Shown one piece after another: positions 1-6,699 of a stretch of 8,268 bases of DNA; position 1 is the first letter of the stretch; each line of letters starts with the position of its first letter. Under the pieces are notes generated by a model, which was not told the DNA's origin, made no database searches, and saw only the letters and a program-made list of their open reading frames with translations. Position numbers and translations under genes: made by a program. The DNA comes from Candidatus Pelagibacter sp. (lineage in GTDB: Bacteria > Pseudomonadota > Alphaproteobacteria > Pelagibacterales > Pelagibacteraceae). The stretch spans positions 5,478 to 13,745 of the forward strand of contig PAFP01000024.1 of NCBI GenBank assembly GCA_002704185.1. The letters run 5' to 3'.

Positions 1-483
1 GAAAATGAAAACATTAGATTATCCAATATCAAAGGACCCAAAGGTACCTTAGTAATTTTTATTTGTAATCATTGTCCATATGTTAGAGCTGTAATTTCAG
101 AAATAGTAGAAACTTCTAATGAATTAAGAAAAAATGGTATTTCGACTATAGCAATCATGTCTAATGATACTGCAAAATATAAAGAAGATAGTTTTGATAA
201 TATGAAGGTTTTTGCTAAAGATAATTTATTTAATTTTCCCTATCTTATTGATGAAAATCAAGAAATTGCAAAAAAATTTGGTGCTGTGTGTACGCCTGAT
301 TTCTTCGGATACAATAGTAAAGATGAGCTACAATATCGAGGTAGACTTCGAGAAATGAAAGAGTTGAAACCAGTACCTAATAAACCTAATGAATTGCTGT
401 TTGCAATGAAACAAATATCTGAGACAGGTTCTGGTCCAAATTTACAATTTCCAAGTATGGGTTGTAACATAAAATGGAAATAA
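1..483 (+). CDS. Thioredoxin-fold redoxin (AhpC/TSA-like), 5' end missing
   Basis: The reading frame is open from the first base, so the N-terminus lies outside the window; 160 residues are visible. Near the start is a hydrophobic strand followed by Cys-Asn-His-Cys-Pro (cysteines at visible residues 22 and 25, bases 64-75), the CxxC redox site of a thioredoxin fold. Further on come SNDTAKY, DSFDNMK, a VCTPDFFGY segment carrying the cis-proline region, YRGR, and a C-terminal PSMGCNIKWK. This pattern matches the thioredoxin-like proteins of about 180-190 residues common in alphaproteobacteria, usually annotated only as 'thioredoxin family protein'. The likely role is cytoplasmic thiol-disulfide exchange or peroxide reduction; the substrate is unknown. 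An internal ATG at 157 would give a protein without the CxxC, so it is not the real start. The stop is one base from the next gene, which suggests co-transcription. Confidence 0.9.
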   Translation, partial: ENENIRLSNIKGPKGTLVIFICNHCPYVRAVISEIVETSNELRKNGISTIAIMSNDTAKYKEDSFDNMKVFAKDNLFNFPYLIDENQEIAKKFGAVCTPDFFGYNSKDELQYRGRLREMKELKPVPNKPNELLFAMKQISETGSGPNLQFPSMGCNIKWK

Positions 484-484
484 A

Positions 485-1579
485 ATGTTTTTAATCACAA
501 CAAGAAACTTTCCACCAGATGTGGGTGGAATGCAGTTTTTAATGCTTGGAGTTGCTAAAGCTCTTGTTAGACACGGTCCAGTAAAAGTATATGCTGATGA
601 TTTTAAAAATTCTGATAATTTTGATAAGTCATTAGGCTTCTCAGTAGAGAGAATTAAAGGAATAAAATTCTTAGCTAAATATAGAAAAGCTACCCAAATC
701 CAAAACTTTATTTCATCAAAAAATGATCTGAGGGCAATTATTTCAGACCATTGGAAAAGTATTGAAAAATTACCAATAAATTTTTGTAATAAAAATAAGA
801 TACTCTGCTTTATTCACGGAAAAGAAATTAACCACAATATTGGCACTCATATCCATACACGAATGATTAAATCTTTGGATAAATCATTTAAAATTATAGC
901 AAATTCAAATTTTACAAAAAATCTGGCTATAGAAAAAAATATTTCACCAAACAAAATCCATGTAATTAATCCTGGAATTGAGTTTAAAAATGATATTGAA
1001 AATAAAGATTTAGAAATGGCTAAAAAAAATTTAAAAGATTTTTTTCCAGTAATTATTACAATTTCAAGATTAGAACCAAGGAAGTCAATAGATAAAGTTT
1101 TATTATCTATAAAAAATCTAAAATCAAATTATGATAAATTAAAATACATAATTATAGGTGACGGGGAGGAATATAAAAATTTAAATGAGATAGTTCATAA
1201 TTTAAAATTAAATGACTCAGTAGAATTTATACGAAACACTTCTCAAAGTTACAAAAATGCTCTTTTAAAATCTTCGAATATATTTGTAATGCCATCTGTA
1301 CAAGATGGTCGTTCTGTAGAGGGATTTGGAATTGTCTTTTTGGAAGCTGCAAAATTTGGAGTTCCATCTATCGGTGGCATACAAGGTGGTGCCTCTGACA
1401 TAATACAGAATGGAAAATCAGGATTATTATGCGATGGATCTCAACAAAGCGAAATATATAAGGCTTTATTAAGAATGTTGAAAAATAAAGACTATGTTGA
1501 GATGGGTAAACATGCAGAAAATTTTTCAAAAGATTTTTCATGGGAAAATCAAATAAAAAAACTAATTAAATTAATCTAA
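485..1579 (+). CDS. Glycosyltransferase family 4 (group 1)
   Basis: A 364-residue protein with the two-domain GT-B layout. The N-terminal acceptor domain opens with TTRNFPPDVGGMQ (residues 5-17), typical of GT4 enzymes. The donor domain begins near residue 187 with ITISRLEPRKSID, whose Arg195 and Lys200 correspond to the usual diphosphate-binding pair. The GDGEEYKNL stretch (225-233) and the EX7E motif (Glu279 and Glu287 in EGFGIVFLE) complete the nucleotide-sugar site. It probably transfers a sugar from a nucleotide donor, with retention of configuration, to a lipopolysaccharide or other surface glycan at the inner face of the membrane; neither sugar can be read from sequence. There is no signal peptide or membrane segment. 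The ATG is one base after the redoxin stop, with GGAA just upstream as a weak ribosome site. The nearby GT9 and DUF6165 genes support a surface-glycan context. Confidence 0.9.
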   Translation: MFLITTRNFPPDVGGMQFLMLGVAKALVRHGPVKVYADDFKNSDNFDKSLGFSVERIKGIKFLAKYRKATQIQNFISSKNDLRAIISDHWKSIEKLPINFCNKNKILCFIHGKEINHNIGTHIHTRMIKSLDKSFKIIANSNFTKNLAIEKNISPNKIHVINPGIEFKNDIENKDLEMAKKNLKDFFPVIITISRLEPRKSIDKVLLSIKNLKSNYDKLKYIIIGDGEEYKNLNEIVHNLKLNDSVEFIRNTSQSYKNALLKSSNIFVMPSVQDGRSVEGFGIVFLEAAKFGVPSIGGIQGGASDIIQNGKSGLLCDGSQQSEIYKALLRMLKNKDYVEMGKHAENFSKDFSWENQIKKLIKLI

Positions 1580-1591
1580 AGAGAGGTAAAA

Positions 1592-1810
1592 ATGATAGTA
1601 AAAAATCTAAAGTGGATCGGAACTTTTTTTGTTTTGTTGGGGATTTTATTAACTAATTTAAATATTTATCCATTAAATATTTTATTTCATGGTTTTGGGG
1701 TTTGCGTGTGGACAATTGCCGGATATTTATTTAAAGACAAAGCAATATTGACAAACTTTGGTTTACAAGTTCCACTTTTTGGCATCGGTTTTTTTAAGTT
1801 ATTTTTTTAA
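1592..1810 (+). CDS. Small two-helix membrane protein (DUF6552-like)
   Basis: A 72-residue protein that is almost entirely hydrophobic. Two membrane segments are evident, roughly residues 8-26 (WIGTFFVLLGILLTNLNIY) and 30-46, with a short charged break (KDKA, about 48-51) before a third hydrophobic stretch at 54-72 that may be a further helix. The start is well supported: GAGAGG lies six bases before the ATG, one of the clearest Shine-Dalgarno sequences in the window. It lies 12 bases after the GT4 gene and is probably in the same transcript. From memory it resembles the small marine-bacterial family DUF6552, whose function is unknown; I did not verify this by search. The 3' end overlaps the convergent GT9 gene by 12 bases. 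Confidence 0.75.
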   Translation: MIVKNLKWIGTFFVLLGILLTNLNIYPLNILFHGFGVCVWTIAGYLFKDKAILTNFGLQVPLFGIGFFKLFF

Positions 1811-1816
1811 AATAAC
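1798..1816. terminator. AT-only inverted repeat at convergent gene ends
   Basis: GTTATTTT (1798-1805) and AAAATAAC (1809-1816) are perfect 8-base arms around a 3-base loop, in the 12-base overlap where the small membrane gene and the GT9 gene end tail to tail. Both stop codons touch the repeat. The stem has only one G-C pair, and no clean U-tract follows on either strand, so it would be a weak bidirectional terminator at best. The position fits that role, but the low complexity makes chance quite possible. Confidence 0.35.
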
Positions 1817-2731
1817 ATTGATTGCTGATGAAATTTCCTCGTAAACTTCATTAGCTTTCAATTCATTAAGATTGACTTTGCTTAAAGATCTAAAATTTGT
1901 TCTTTCTATGCTTACCTTTTTTGGAGTAGTGTGACCACCAAATATTACCAAACCATGACAACTTAAATGTGCAGCTATGTGAGCAGGTCCAGTATCATTT
2001 GATATTACAAATACAGAATTTTTAATAATACTAGCAAGTTGTTGTATATTAGTTGGTTTATTATTATTTAAAATTAATTCTAAACCTAAATCTTTTCCCA
2101 ATTTTATTTCCTCTTTGTTTCCAGGCGCGGTTACTAGATTAATTTCTGGAAATCCTTTTTTTATCATTTCTATTAGCTGTTTAAAATACGGCCAACGTTT
2201 ATTTTTAAGTTTCGGAGATGAAAATGGCGCAATAAAAATATAGTTTTTGAATTTATATTTAAAATCTTTACTAATGGCCCAACTAAAATCTGGTGATAAT
2301 GTATAATTACATTCTTTTATACCTGATCTATTTAGCTGTATTTTAAATCTTTCTAAAACTCCATCTCTATCAAAATCACGTTTTATTTCATCTCCCTTAA
2401 GTATATTTCTTGTAGAGGACCATGATGATTTTATGAATTTTTGGTAATAAAAAGTTCTTAATGAATTTTGTAAATCATAAACTTTTACAAAACTAATTTT
2501 GTTCAATTTATTAAATAACTTTAAATAATAAAAAATGTTGATTTTTGATTTTCTTTTATCAATAATAATGTCGTTTATATAAGGACATTGATTAAACAAA
2601 TTAGAAAATTTCTGAGTTGTCATGAGGTATATTTTATCCGATAGATGATGTTCTCTAATATCTTTCAAAACTCCTGAAATTTGTACTATATCGCCTAAAG
2701 ATCCATGCTTAATAATTAGAATATTTGACAT
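1799..2731 (-). CDS. Glycosyltransferase family 9 (heptosyltransferase-like)
   Basis: A 310-residue protein of GT-B type. It opens with ILIIKHGSLGDIVQ, where Asp14 aligns with the catalytic aspartate near residue 13 of LPS heptosyltransferase WaaC. Other family marks are VYDLQNSLRT (84-93), the KRWP segment (178-181) and the donor-site motif NDTGPAHIA (245-253), followed by VIFGGHTTPKK. GT9 enzymes usually add heptose from ADP-heptose to the LPS inner core on the cytoplasmic face of the inner membrane; the sugar used here cannot be decided, and no heptose-synthesis gene is in view. It runs opposite to its neighbours, overlapping the small membrane gene by 12 bases at its 3' end. No Shine-Dalgarno sequence precedes the ATG. 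The adjacent DUF6165 gene suggests a surface-glycan locus. Confidence 0.88.
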   Translation of the reverse strand: MSNILIIKHGSLGDIVQISGVLKDIREHHLSDKIYLMTTQKFSNLFNQCPYINDIIIDKRKSKINIFYYLKLFNKLNKISFVKVYDLQNSLRTFYYQKFIKSSWSSTRNILKGDEIKRDFDRDGVLERFKIQLNRSGIKECNYTLSPDFSWAISKDFKYKFKNYIFIAPFSSPKLKNKRWPYFKQLIEMIKKGFPEINLVTAPGNKEEIKLGKDLGLELILNNNKPTNIQQLASIIKNSVFVISNDTGPAHIAAHLSCHGLVIFGGHTTPKKVSIERTNFRSLSKVNLNELKANEVYEEISSAINVILKK

Positions 2732-2753
2732 ATTAAAATATATTAAATATCAG
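2725..2753 (+). promoter_or_regulatory. Candidate promoter for the DUF6165 gene
   Basis: A perfect TTGACA (2725-2730) is followed 17 bases later by TATCAG (2748-2753, four of six consensus positions). Transcription would then begin at about the ATG at 2760, giving a leaderless message, which would fit the lack of a Shine-Dalgarno sequence. A second -10-like hexamer, TATATT (2739-2744), lies inside the palindrome AATATATT (2737-2744), which reads the same on the other strand and could serve the divergent GT9 gene. The TTGACA also encodes the start of the GT9 protein, so part of the match may be coincidental. Confidence 0.3.
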
Positions 2754-2759
2754 CAAGTT

Positions 2760-3167
2760 ATGAATTCTACTAATAAAATTTTAGCTTCAATTTCGATAGG
2801 CGAATTAATAGATAAAATTACAATATTAGAGATTAAAGTAGAAAAAATTAAAGATTCAACTAAATTAAAACTCGTAAATCATGAATTAAAAAGTCTAAAT
2901 AAAACACTTTTAACTTTAAATTTCTCTTCTGATCAAAATGCAAGTCTAATCTCATTAAAAAAAGATTTAAACGTAATAAACCGCACATTATGGGATGTTG
3001 AAGATGATATAAGAAATTGTGAGTTAGAAAATAATTTTGATAAAAAATTTATAGAATTAGCAAGAAAAGTGTATCTTACAAATGATAAAAGAGCCTTTTT
3101 GAAACAAAAAATAAATCAACTAACAAACTCTGATATCGTCGAAGTCAAAAGTTATAAAAAATATTAA
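2760..3167 (+). CDS. DUF6165 family protein, function unknown
   Basis: A 135-residue soluble, helix-rich, lysine- and leucine-rich protein. The N-terminal ISIGELIDKITILEIK (11-26) and the central NRTLWDVEDDIRNCE (about 73-87), followed by FIELARKVYLTNDKRA and a C-terminal VKSYKKY, are the conserved blocks I associate with DUF6165. The heptad-like spacing of Leu and Ile at residues 14-60 suggests a coiled coil. No catalytic signature or membrane segment is visible. The family has no established function; members tend to lie near GT9-type glycosyltransferases, as here, where the GT9 gene is divergent across 28 bases. A role linked to surface-glycan assembly is an inference from that neighbourhood. 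No Shine-Dalgarno sequence is evident. Its TAA shares bases with the stop of the convergent nitrilase-family gene (TTAA at 3164-3167). Confidence 0.8.
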   Translation: MNSTNKILASISIGELIDKITILEIKVEKIKDSTKLKLVNHELKSLNKTLLTLNFSSDQNASLISLKKDLNVINRTLWDVEDDIRNCELENNFDKKFIELARKVYLTNDKRAFLKQKINQLTNSDIVEVKSYKKY

Positions 3168-3964
3168 TCTTTTTCCAGACTTGGTATTTGAGATCTCAAT
3201 TTGCTGATATGATCAGTGTCGATATCGGCAATAATAATTCCTTCACCAGATTTTTTTTCTGACAAAATTTCTCCATCAGGTGACACGATAAGTGAATGAC
3301 CATAAGTTTGTCTTTCATTTGGGTGTCTACCAGTTTGAGCTGGTGCAAAAATATAACATATGTTTTCAATTGCTCTCGCTCTTAATAAAATATGCCAATG
3401 TCTTTCGCCTGTATTTTTAGTAAATGCGGACGGTACAGAAATAAAGATTGCGCCATCTTTTGTGAGTTTTCTGTACATTAATGGAAATCGAAGATCATAG
3501 CATATTGTCAAACCTAATTTTCCCCAGGGTAAATTGTGCGTTTTAATTGCTTTACCAGGTTCAAATTTTTTTGACTCTTCATAGACCTCTCCATTAGGTA
3601 ATTTTACATCAAACATATGTATTTTATCGTAAAAATTTACAATTTTTCCATTTTTATCTATTAGAATAGATCTATTAAATAATTTATTTTCTTTATCTTT
3701 GACTGGCATACCTCCTATTAAAAACCAGACTTTATTTTTTTTAACAAAATCACAGATTGAAAATATAAATTTATTATTTTTATAATCTTCAGTTTTGTTT
3801 AATAACTCATCTTTATCTAATGAAAATAACGAACAATTTTCAGGTGTCATTATGAACTCTGAATTGTTTTCAACGGCTTGTTTAGAAAAATTTAAAATTT
3901 TAGATAAGTTATCATCAACATTATTTGATGAACACAGTTGAATGCAAGCTGCTTTAAATTTCAA
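3164..3964 (-). CDS. Carbon-nitrogen hydrolase (Nit1/Nit2-like amidase)
   Basis: A 266-residue nitrilase-superfamily amidase with an intact catalytic triad: Glu42 in TPENCS, Lys114 in YDKIHMFD and Cys155 in TICYDLRFP. The blocks KIHMFDVKLPNGEVYEES, VPSAFT, HWHILLRARAIE and APAQTGRH are typical of the Nit1 branch, whose members hydrolyse deaminated glutathione as metabolite repair. Omega-amidase (2-oxoglutaramate or 2-oxosuccinamate hydrolysis, the MtnU role in some methionine-salvage operons) is the alternative; the sequence leans to Nit1, while the operon context makes MtnU worth testing. The start is a TTG two bases after the speD-speE stop. It gives the usual family N-terminus MKFKAACIQ, an AGG lies just upstream, and the next in-frame ATG would remove the catalytic glutamate region. 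The protein is cytoplasmic and is the last gene of the operon. Confidence 0.9.
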   Translation of the reverse strand: MKFKAACIQLCSSNNVDDNLSKILNFSKQAVENNSEFIMTPENCSLFSLDKDELLNKTEDYKNNKFIFSICDFVKKNKVWFLIGGMPVKDKENKLFNRSILIDKNGKIVNFYDKIHMFDVKLPNGEVYEESKKFEPGKAIKTHNLPWGKLGLTICYDLRFPLMYRKLTKDGAIFISVPSAFTKNTGERHWHILLRARAIENICYIFAPAQTGRHPNERQTYGHSLIVSPDGEILSEKKSGEGIIIADIDTDHISKLRSQIPSLEKD

Positions 3965-3966
3965 AA

Positions 3967-5007
3967 CTACCTATTTATTGAGCTTATAAAATTCCAACTA
4001 CAATCAAAACTTGGAATAAAAATTTCATTTATTTCGTAGTTACCACATGCTTTATCAAATGTTTTTAACCAACTATCAACTTGTCTAGGCTTTTTATTTT
4101 TAGATCCAACTTGTGCAGTTATAACACCATTGGATTTCACTATTCTTTTAATCTCAGTAATATTTTTTTCAGCAAGATTAATACAATATTGATCATCATT
4201 TAAATCAATAAATAAATGATCATATTTTTCATTTTCACACTTTTTAATATTTTTAAATGCGTCTCCCCAAATGCAATTAACTTTATTGCTTTTGTTAACA
4301 TTTTTGAATACGGTAGGTAAATACATTTGACATGCTTCAACAACTTCTTGGTCTAATTCAAACCAATCTATATAATTAAAGTTATTATTAATACACTCTC
4401 TAGCTACCCCGCCATCACCTCCTCCAATAATTGCTGCCGAATTTTTTTTGCTTGAAAGTTTTAAACTAGATTTGACAAATGTTGATGAATATAACTTCTC
4501 ATCTTTTTCAGCAACTTGTATTTCCTTATCAATAAACAAAGCATTACCAAATTCTTTAAGTTTCAAAATTTCAATATGTTGGCCCATTTTTGATTTAAAA
4601 TCTTTGATTATTTTTTCAACCACATATGATTTTTTATATCCATCAGAGCTATAAATATCGTGGTAATGATGGATTGTATCTCTTGAGAATTCTTTTTTTA
4701 CAACACTAGAGTGTTTTATTTCTTTTTTAAGAATGTTAAGCGAAACATCAGGATTAATCATTCCACACGTAAAAAAATCAAAACTAATGATACCGTGTTC
4801 AGGAAAGGTATGAAAGCTCATATGACTTTCTTTCAACAAAGCTACCATGGTTAATCCCTGAGGTGAAAACTCATATTTAGATATGTTAATAATTCCTACT
4901 TTAGCGGCTTTTGCAATTTTATTTATTATTTTCTCGTAAAATTCAGGCGTGTAATCTTCTTTTACTCCTAAAAAATCTAAAGTTATGTGATCTCCAACTT
5001 TAACCAT
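3967..5007 (-). CDS. SpeD-SpeE fusion: SAM decarboxylase / aminopropyltransferase
   Basis: A 346-residue bifunctional polyamine enzyme. Residues 1 to about 115 are a prokaryotic S-adenosylmethionine decarboxylase. Self-cleavage is expected between Glu60 and Ser61 in KESHMSFHTFPE, leaving a pyruvoyl group at Ser61; His66 and Cys81 match the processing and catalytic residues of the Thermotoga enzyme (offset of two). Residues from about 142 on form an aminopropyltransferase: GGGDGG (195-200), Glu217 and Asp219 in FELDQ, GDAF (248-251), and Asp268 and Asp271 in FIDLNDD. The two aspartates keep the spacing of the usual D-S-T-D motif, but the rest of that motif and the YHE block (here YSS, 173-175) differ, so the amine acceptor is uncertain. 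The domain would make spermidine or a related triamine and release MTA. SpeD-SpeE fusions are already reported, including from Pelagibacter. The ATG directly follows the aldolase stop, with GGGAG eight bases upstream. Confidence 0.92.
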   Translation of the reverse strand: MVKVGDHITLDFLGVKEDYTPEFYEKIINKIAKAAKVGIINISKYEFSPQGLTMVALLKESHMSFHTFPEHGIISFDFFTCGMINPDVSLNILKKEIKHSSVVKKEFSRDTIHHYHDIYSSDGYKKSYVVEKIIKDFKSKMGQHIEILKLKEFGNALFIDKEIQVAEKDEKLYSSTFVKSSLKLSSKKNSAAIIGGGDGGVARECINNNFNYIDWFELDQEVVEACQMYLPTVFKNVNKSNKVNCIWGDAFKNIKKCENEKYDHLFIDLNDDQYCINLAEKNITEIKRIVKSNGVITAQVGSKNKKPRQVDSWLKTFDKACGNYEINEIFIPSFDCSWNFISSINR

Positions 5008-5649
5008 TTAGGCATCTCCCTTTTTATAATTTTTAACCTTTTTTAAAACTTTTTTCATAAAATTATACGATAAAAGTTTAGGTTTTCCAACTCTTAGACA
5101 ATCTATATACTGTCTCGCGAGATACTCAACCTCTTGTGCTAATTCAAAAGCTGTTGATAAATTTATGTCGAACGCTACTTGACCATGGTTCTCTATTAAA
5201 CAAGCTTTGCGATCTTTTAATGATTTGATAATATTTTTTGATAATTTAGAGGTACCAAAAGTTTGGTACTTTGCGCACTTGATGTCTTCGCCACCTGCTA
5301 CTGCAACCATGTAGTGAAAAGGTGGAATTTTTTTTCTTAAACATGATAATATTAAGGCATTATGAGAGTGACAATGAACAATTGATCCAGAGTCTTTCTT
5401 TTCCTTGTATATATCTCTATGAAATCTCCACTCTGATGATGGAAGATGTTCTTTTTTATGAGATCCTTTTAATGTAACAAAAACGATATCGCCAGATTTT
5501 AGTTGATGATATTTTTTACCAGTCGGAGTAATAAAAAATCCATTTTTATATCTAACTGAAATATTACCCGATCTAAGAGGTGATAGGTTTGTTGTATTAA
5601 ATAATTTTGCATATTTTATAATATCTTTTTTTATTTTTAATGAATTCAT
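5008..5649 (-). CDS. ald2: FucA-like class II aldolase, probable methylthioribulose-1-P aldolase
   Basis: A 213-residue zinc-dependent class II aldolase that aligns with E. coli L-fuculose-phosphate aldolase almost without gaps. It keeps the same numbering for the phosphate-binding Gly28-Asn29, Thr43-Gly44 and Ser71-Ser72, the catalytic Glu73, the metal ligands His92, His94 and His155, and Tyr113. It sits directly after mtnA with an ATGA overlap, and no mtnC, mtnD or mtnE genes are present. In Rhodospirillum rubrum an ald2-mtnA-mtnP cluster encodes the DHAP shunt, in which Ald2 splits 5-methylthioribulose-1-phosphate into DHAP and 2-(methylthio)acetaldehyde. That role, possibly also with 5-deoxyribulose-1-phosphate, is inferred here from context. 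Automated annotation may call it fucA or the dehydratase mtnB. The fold is certain; the substrate is about 70% likely. The gene symbol rests on context. Confidence 0.85.
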   Translation of the reverse strand: MNSLKIKKDIIKYAKLFNTTNLSPLRSGNISVRYKNGFFITPTGKKYHQLKSGDIVFVTLKGSHKKEHLPSSEWRFHRDIYKEKKDSGSIVHCHSHNALILSCLRKKIPPFHYMVAVAGGEDIKCAKYQTFGTSKLSKNIIKSLKDRKACLIENHGQVAFDINLSTAFELAQEVEYLARQYIDCLRVGKPKLLSYNFMKKVLKKVKNYKKGDA

Positions 5650-6699
5650 TCTAATATTTTTTTTAGATCTTTAGGCTTAAAGACTCCTTTTTCAGTTATA
5701 AATCCACTGACTAAATTTGCTGGAGTAATATCAAAGCCTAAATTAAGGCCTTTTGTGTTTTTTGGATAAATGTTTACTTTATGAATATTATTTGCATTAT
5801 CAATACCAATAACTTGTTTTAACTCATCATCCGACCTTTCTTCAATTGGAATGAGTTTTCCATTTTCTAAGCTCGGATCATAAGTTGTGCTTGGTAACGC
5901 TACGTAAAATGGAATATTATTATCTTTTGCAGCTAAAGCTTTTAAGTAAGTCCCAATTTTATTAGCAACATCTCCATTTTTGCTTACTCTATCCGTTCCA
6001 ACAATGCACAAGTCTACTTGTCCTCTTTGCATTAGCAAACCTCCTGTATTATCTGCAATAACTTTATGATTTATTTTTTCATGTAATAACTCGTATGACG
6101 TTAAAGATGAACCTTGATTTCTGGGTCTTGTCTCATCTACCCAAATGTTAACATTAATACCCTCGTCCCTCGCTTTATATATTGGCGCAGTTGCTGTGCC
6201 CCAATCTATTGTTGCTAACCAGCCAGCATTACAATGCGTAAGAATATTAATCTGTTTTTTTTTTTATATTTCTAAGTATTTGCAAACCATATTCTCCAAT
6301 TTTTTCGCAAATCTTTGTGTCTTCATTGCATATCTTGATACATTCTTCTAATATTGATTCTGTTATATTTTGTTTATCTATTTTATTTAAAATTCTATTT
6401 ACAGCCCAAGATAAATTTACTGCAGTAGGTCTGGCTTTTTTTATTTCTTCAGATTTTTTTCTCAAATAGTTTATATCTTCTTTTTCTTTGGATGCTAAAT
6501 ATAAACTATAGGCAGCAGTAGCTCCAATTAATGGCGCTCCTCTTACTTTCATTTCTTTGATTGCATTAAAGCCATCGGCAAAATTGTCTAAAGAAATAAT
6601 TTCAAAATTAAAAGGCAGCTTGGTTTGATCAATTATTTTGACTTTTTTTTTATCAGGGTCAAACCATATAGTTCTATAATTCTGACCTGCAATTTTCAT
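5646..6699 (-). CDS. mtnA: S-methyl-5-thioribose-1-phosphate isomerase, interrupted by one frameshift
   Basis: MtnA converts methylthioribose-1-phosphate to methylthioribulose-1-phosphate. The gene opens at ATG 6699, inside the mtnP stop (ATGA), and encodes [14 protein letters not shown], then [14 protein letters not shown] and [10 protein letters not shown]. After residue 148 the frame breaks at an A11 run (6255-6265), and a stop follows at 6249-6247, giving a 150-residue fragment. One base fewer restores a complete 350-residue protein, the normal family length. The restored part includes THCNAGW with Cys156, [26 protein letters not shown] and GTDR with Asp236; these correspond to Cys160 and Asp240 of Bacillus MtnA. 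The downstream frame is clean to TGA 5646, which overlaps the aldolase start. The truncated product would lack both catalytic residues. The lack of any other decay suggests a sequencing error, a very recent mutation, or slippage rescue rather than an old pseudogene. Confidence 0.9.
6030..6044 (-). promoter_or_regulatory. Internal Shine-Dalgarno-like site and ATG within mtnA
   Basis: On the coding strand GGAGG (6044-6040) sits seven bases before an in-frame ATG (6032-6030, Met223 of the restored protein). It would allow synthesis of the C-terminal 128 residues and keep translation flowing into the aldolase gene despite the upstream stop. The same bases encode the conserved Thr-Gly-Gly of the family motif, so the match may be accidental. 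Confidence 0.25.
6255..6265 (-). repeat. A11 homopolymer carrying the mtnA frameshift
   Basis: Eleven T on the plus strand, read as A11 in the mtnA message. The first A completes the ATA codon of Asn-Ile, leaving ten where nine (or twelve) are needed to stay in frame. Loss of one A or gain of two restores the conserved [12 protein letters not shown] sequence. A ribosomal -1 shift would not restore it, since the required change is +1 or -2. Runs of nine or more A are known sites of RNA polymerase slippage and of read errors. Confidence 0.9.

Noticed and set aside
258..470. Minus-strand open frame of 70 codons inside the redoxin gene
   Set aside because: It is antisense to conserved redoxin sequence and has no independent support.
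3140..3180. Hairpin terminator between the DUF6165 and nitrilase genes
   Set aside because: Only short A/T matches such as AAAAG/CTTTT are present; no stem comparable to the other two convergent junctions was found.
4448..4654. Plus-strand open frame of 68 codons inside the speD-speE gene
   Set aside because: It is wholly antisense to the conserved SpeE domain, with no ribosome site or recognisable motif.
5646..6038. A separate short gene starting at the TTG at 6038
   Set aside because: The frame continues upstream without a stop through conserved MtnA motifs to the A11 run, so this is the C-terminal part of mtnA rather than its own gene.
6145..6351. Plus-strand open frame of 68 codons across the mtnA frameshift region
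   Set aside because: It is antisense to mtnA, has no family resemblance, and the minus strand here encodes conserved MtnA motifs.
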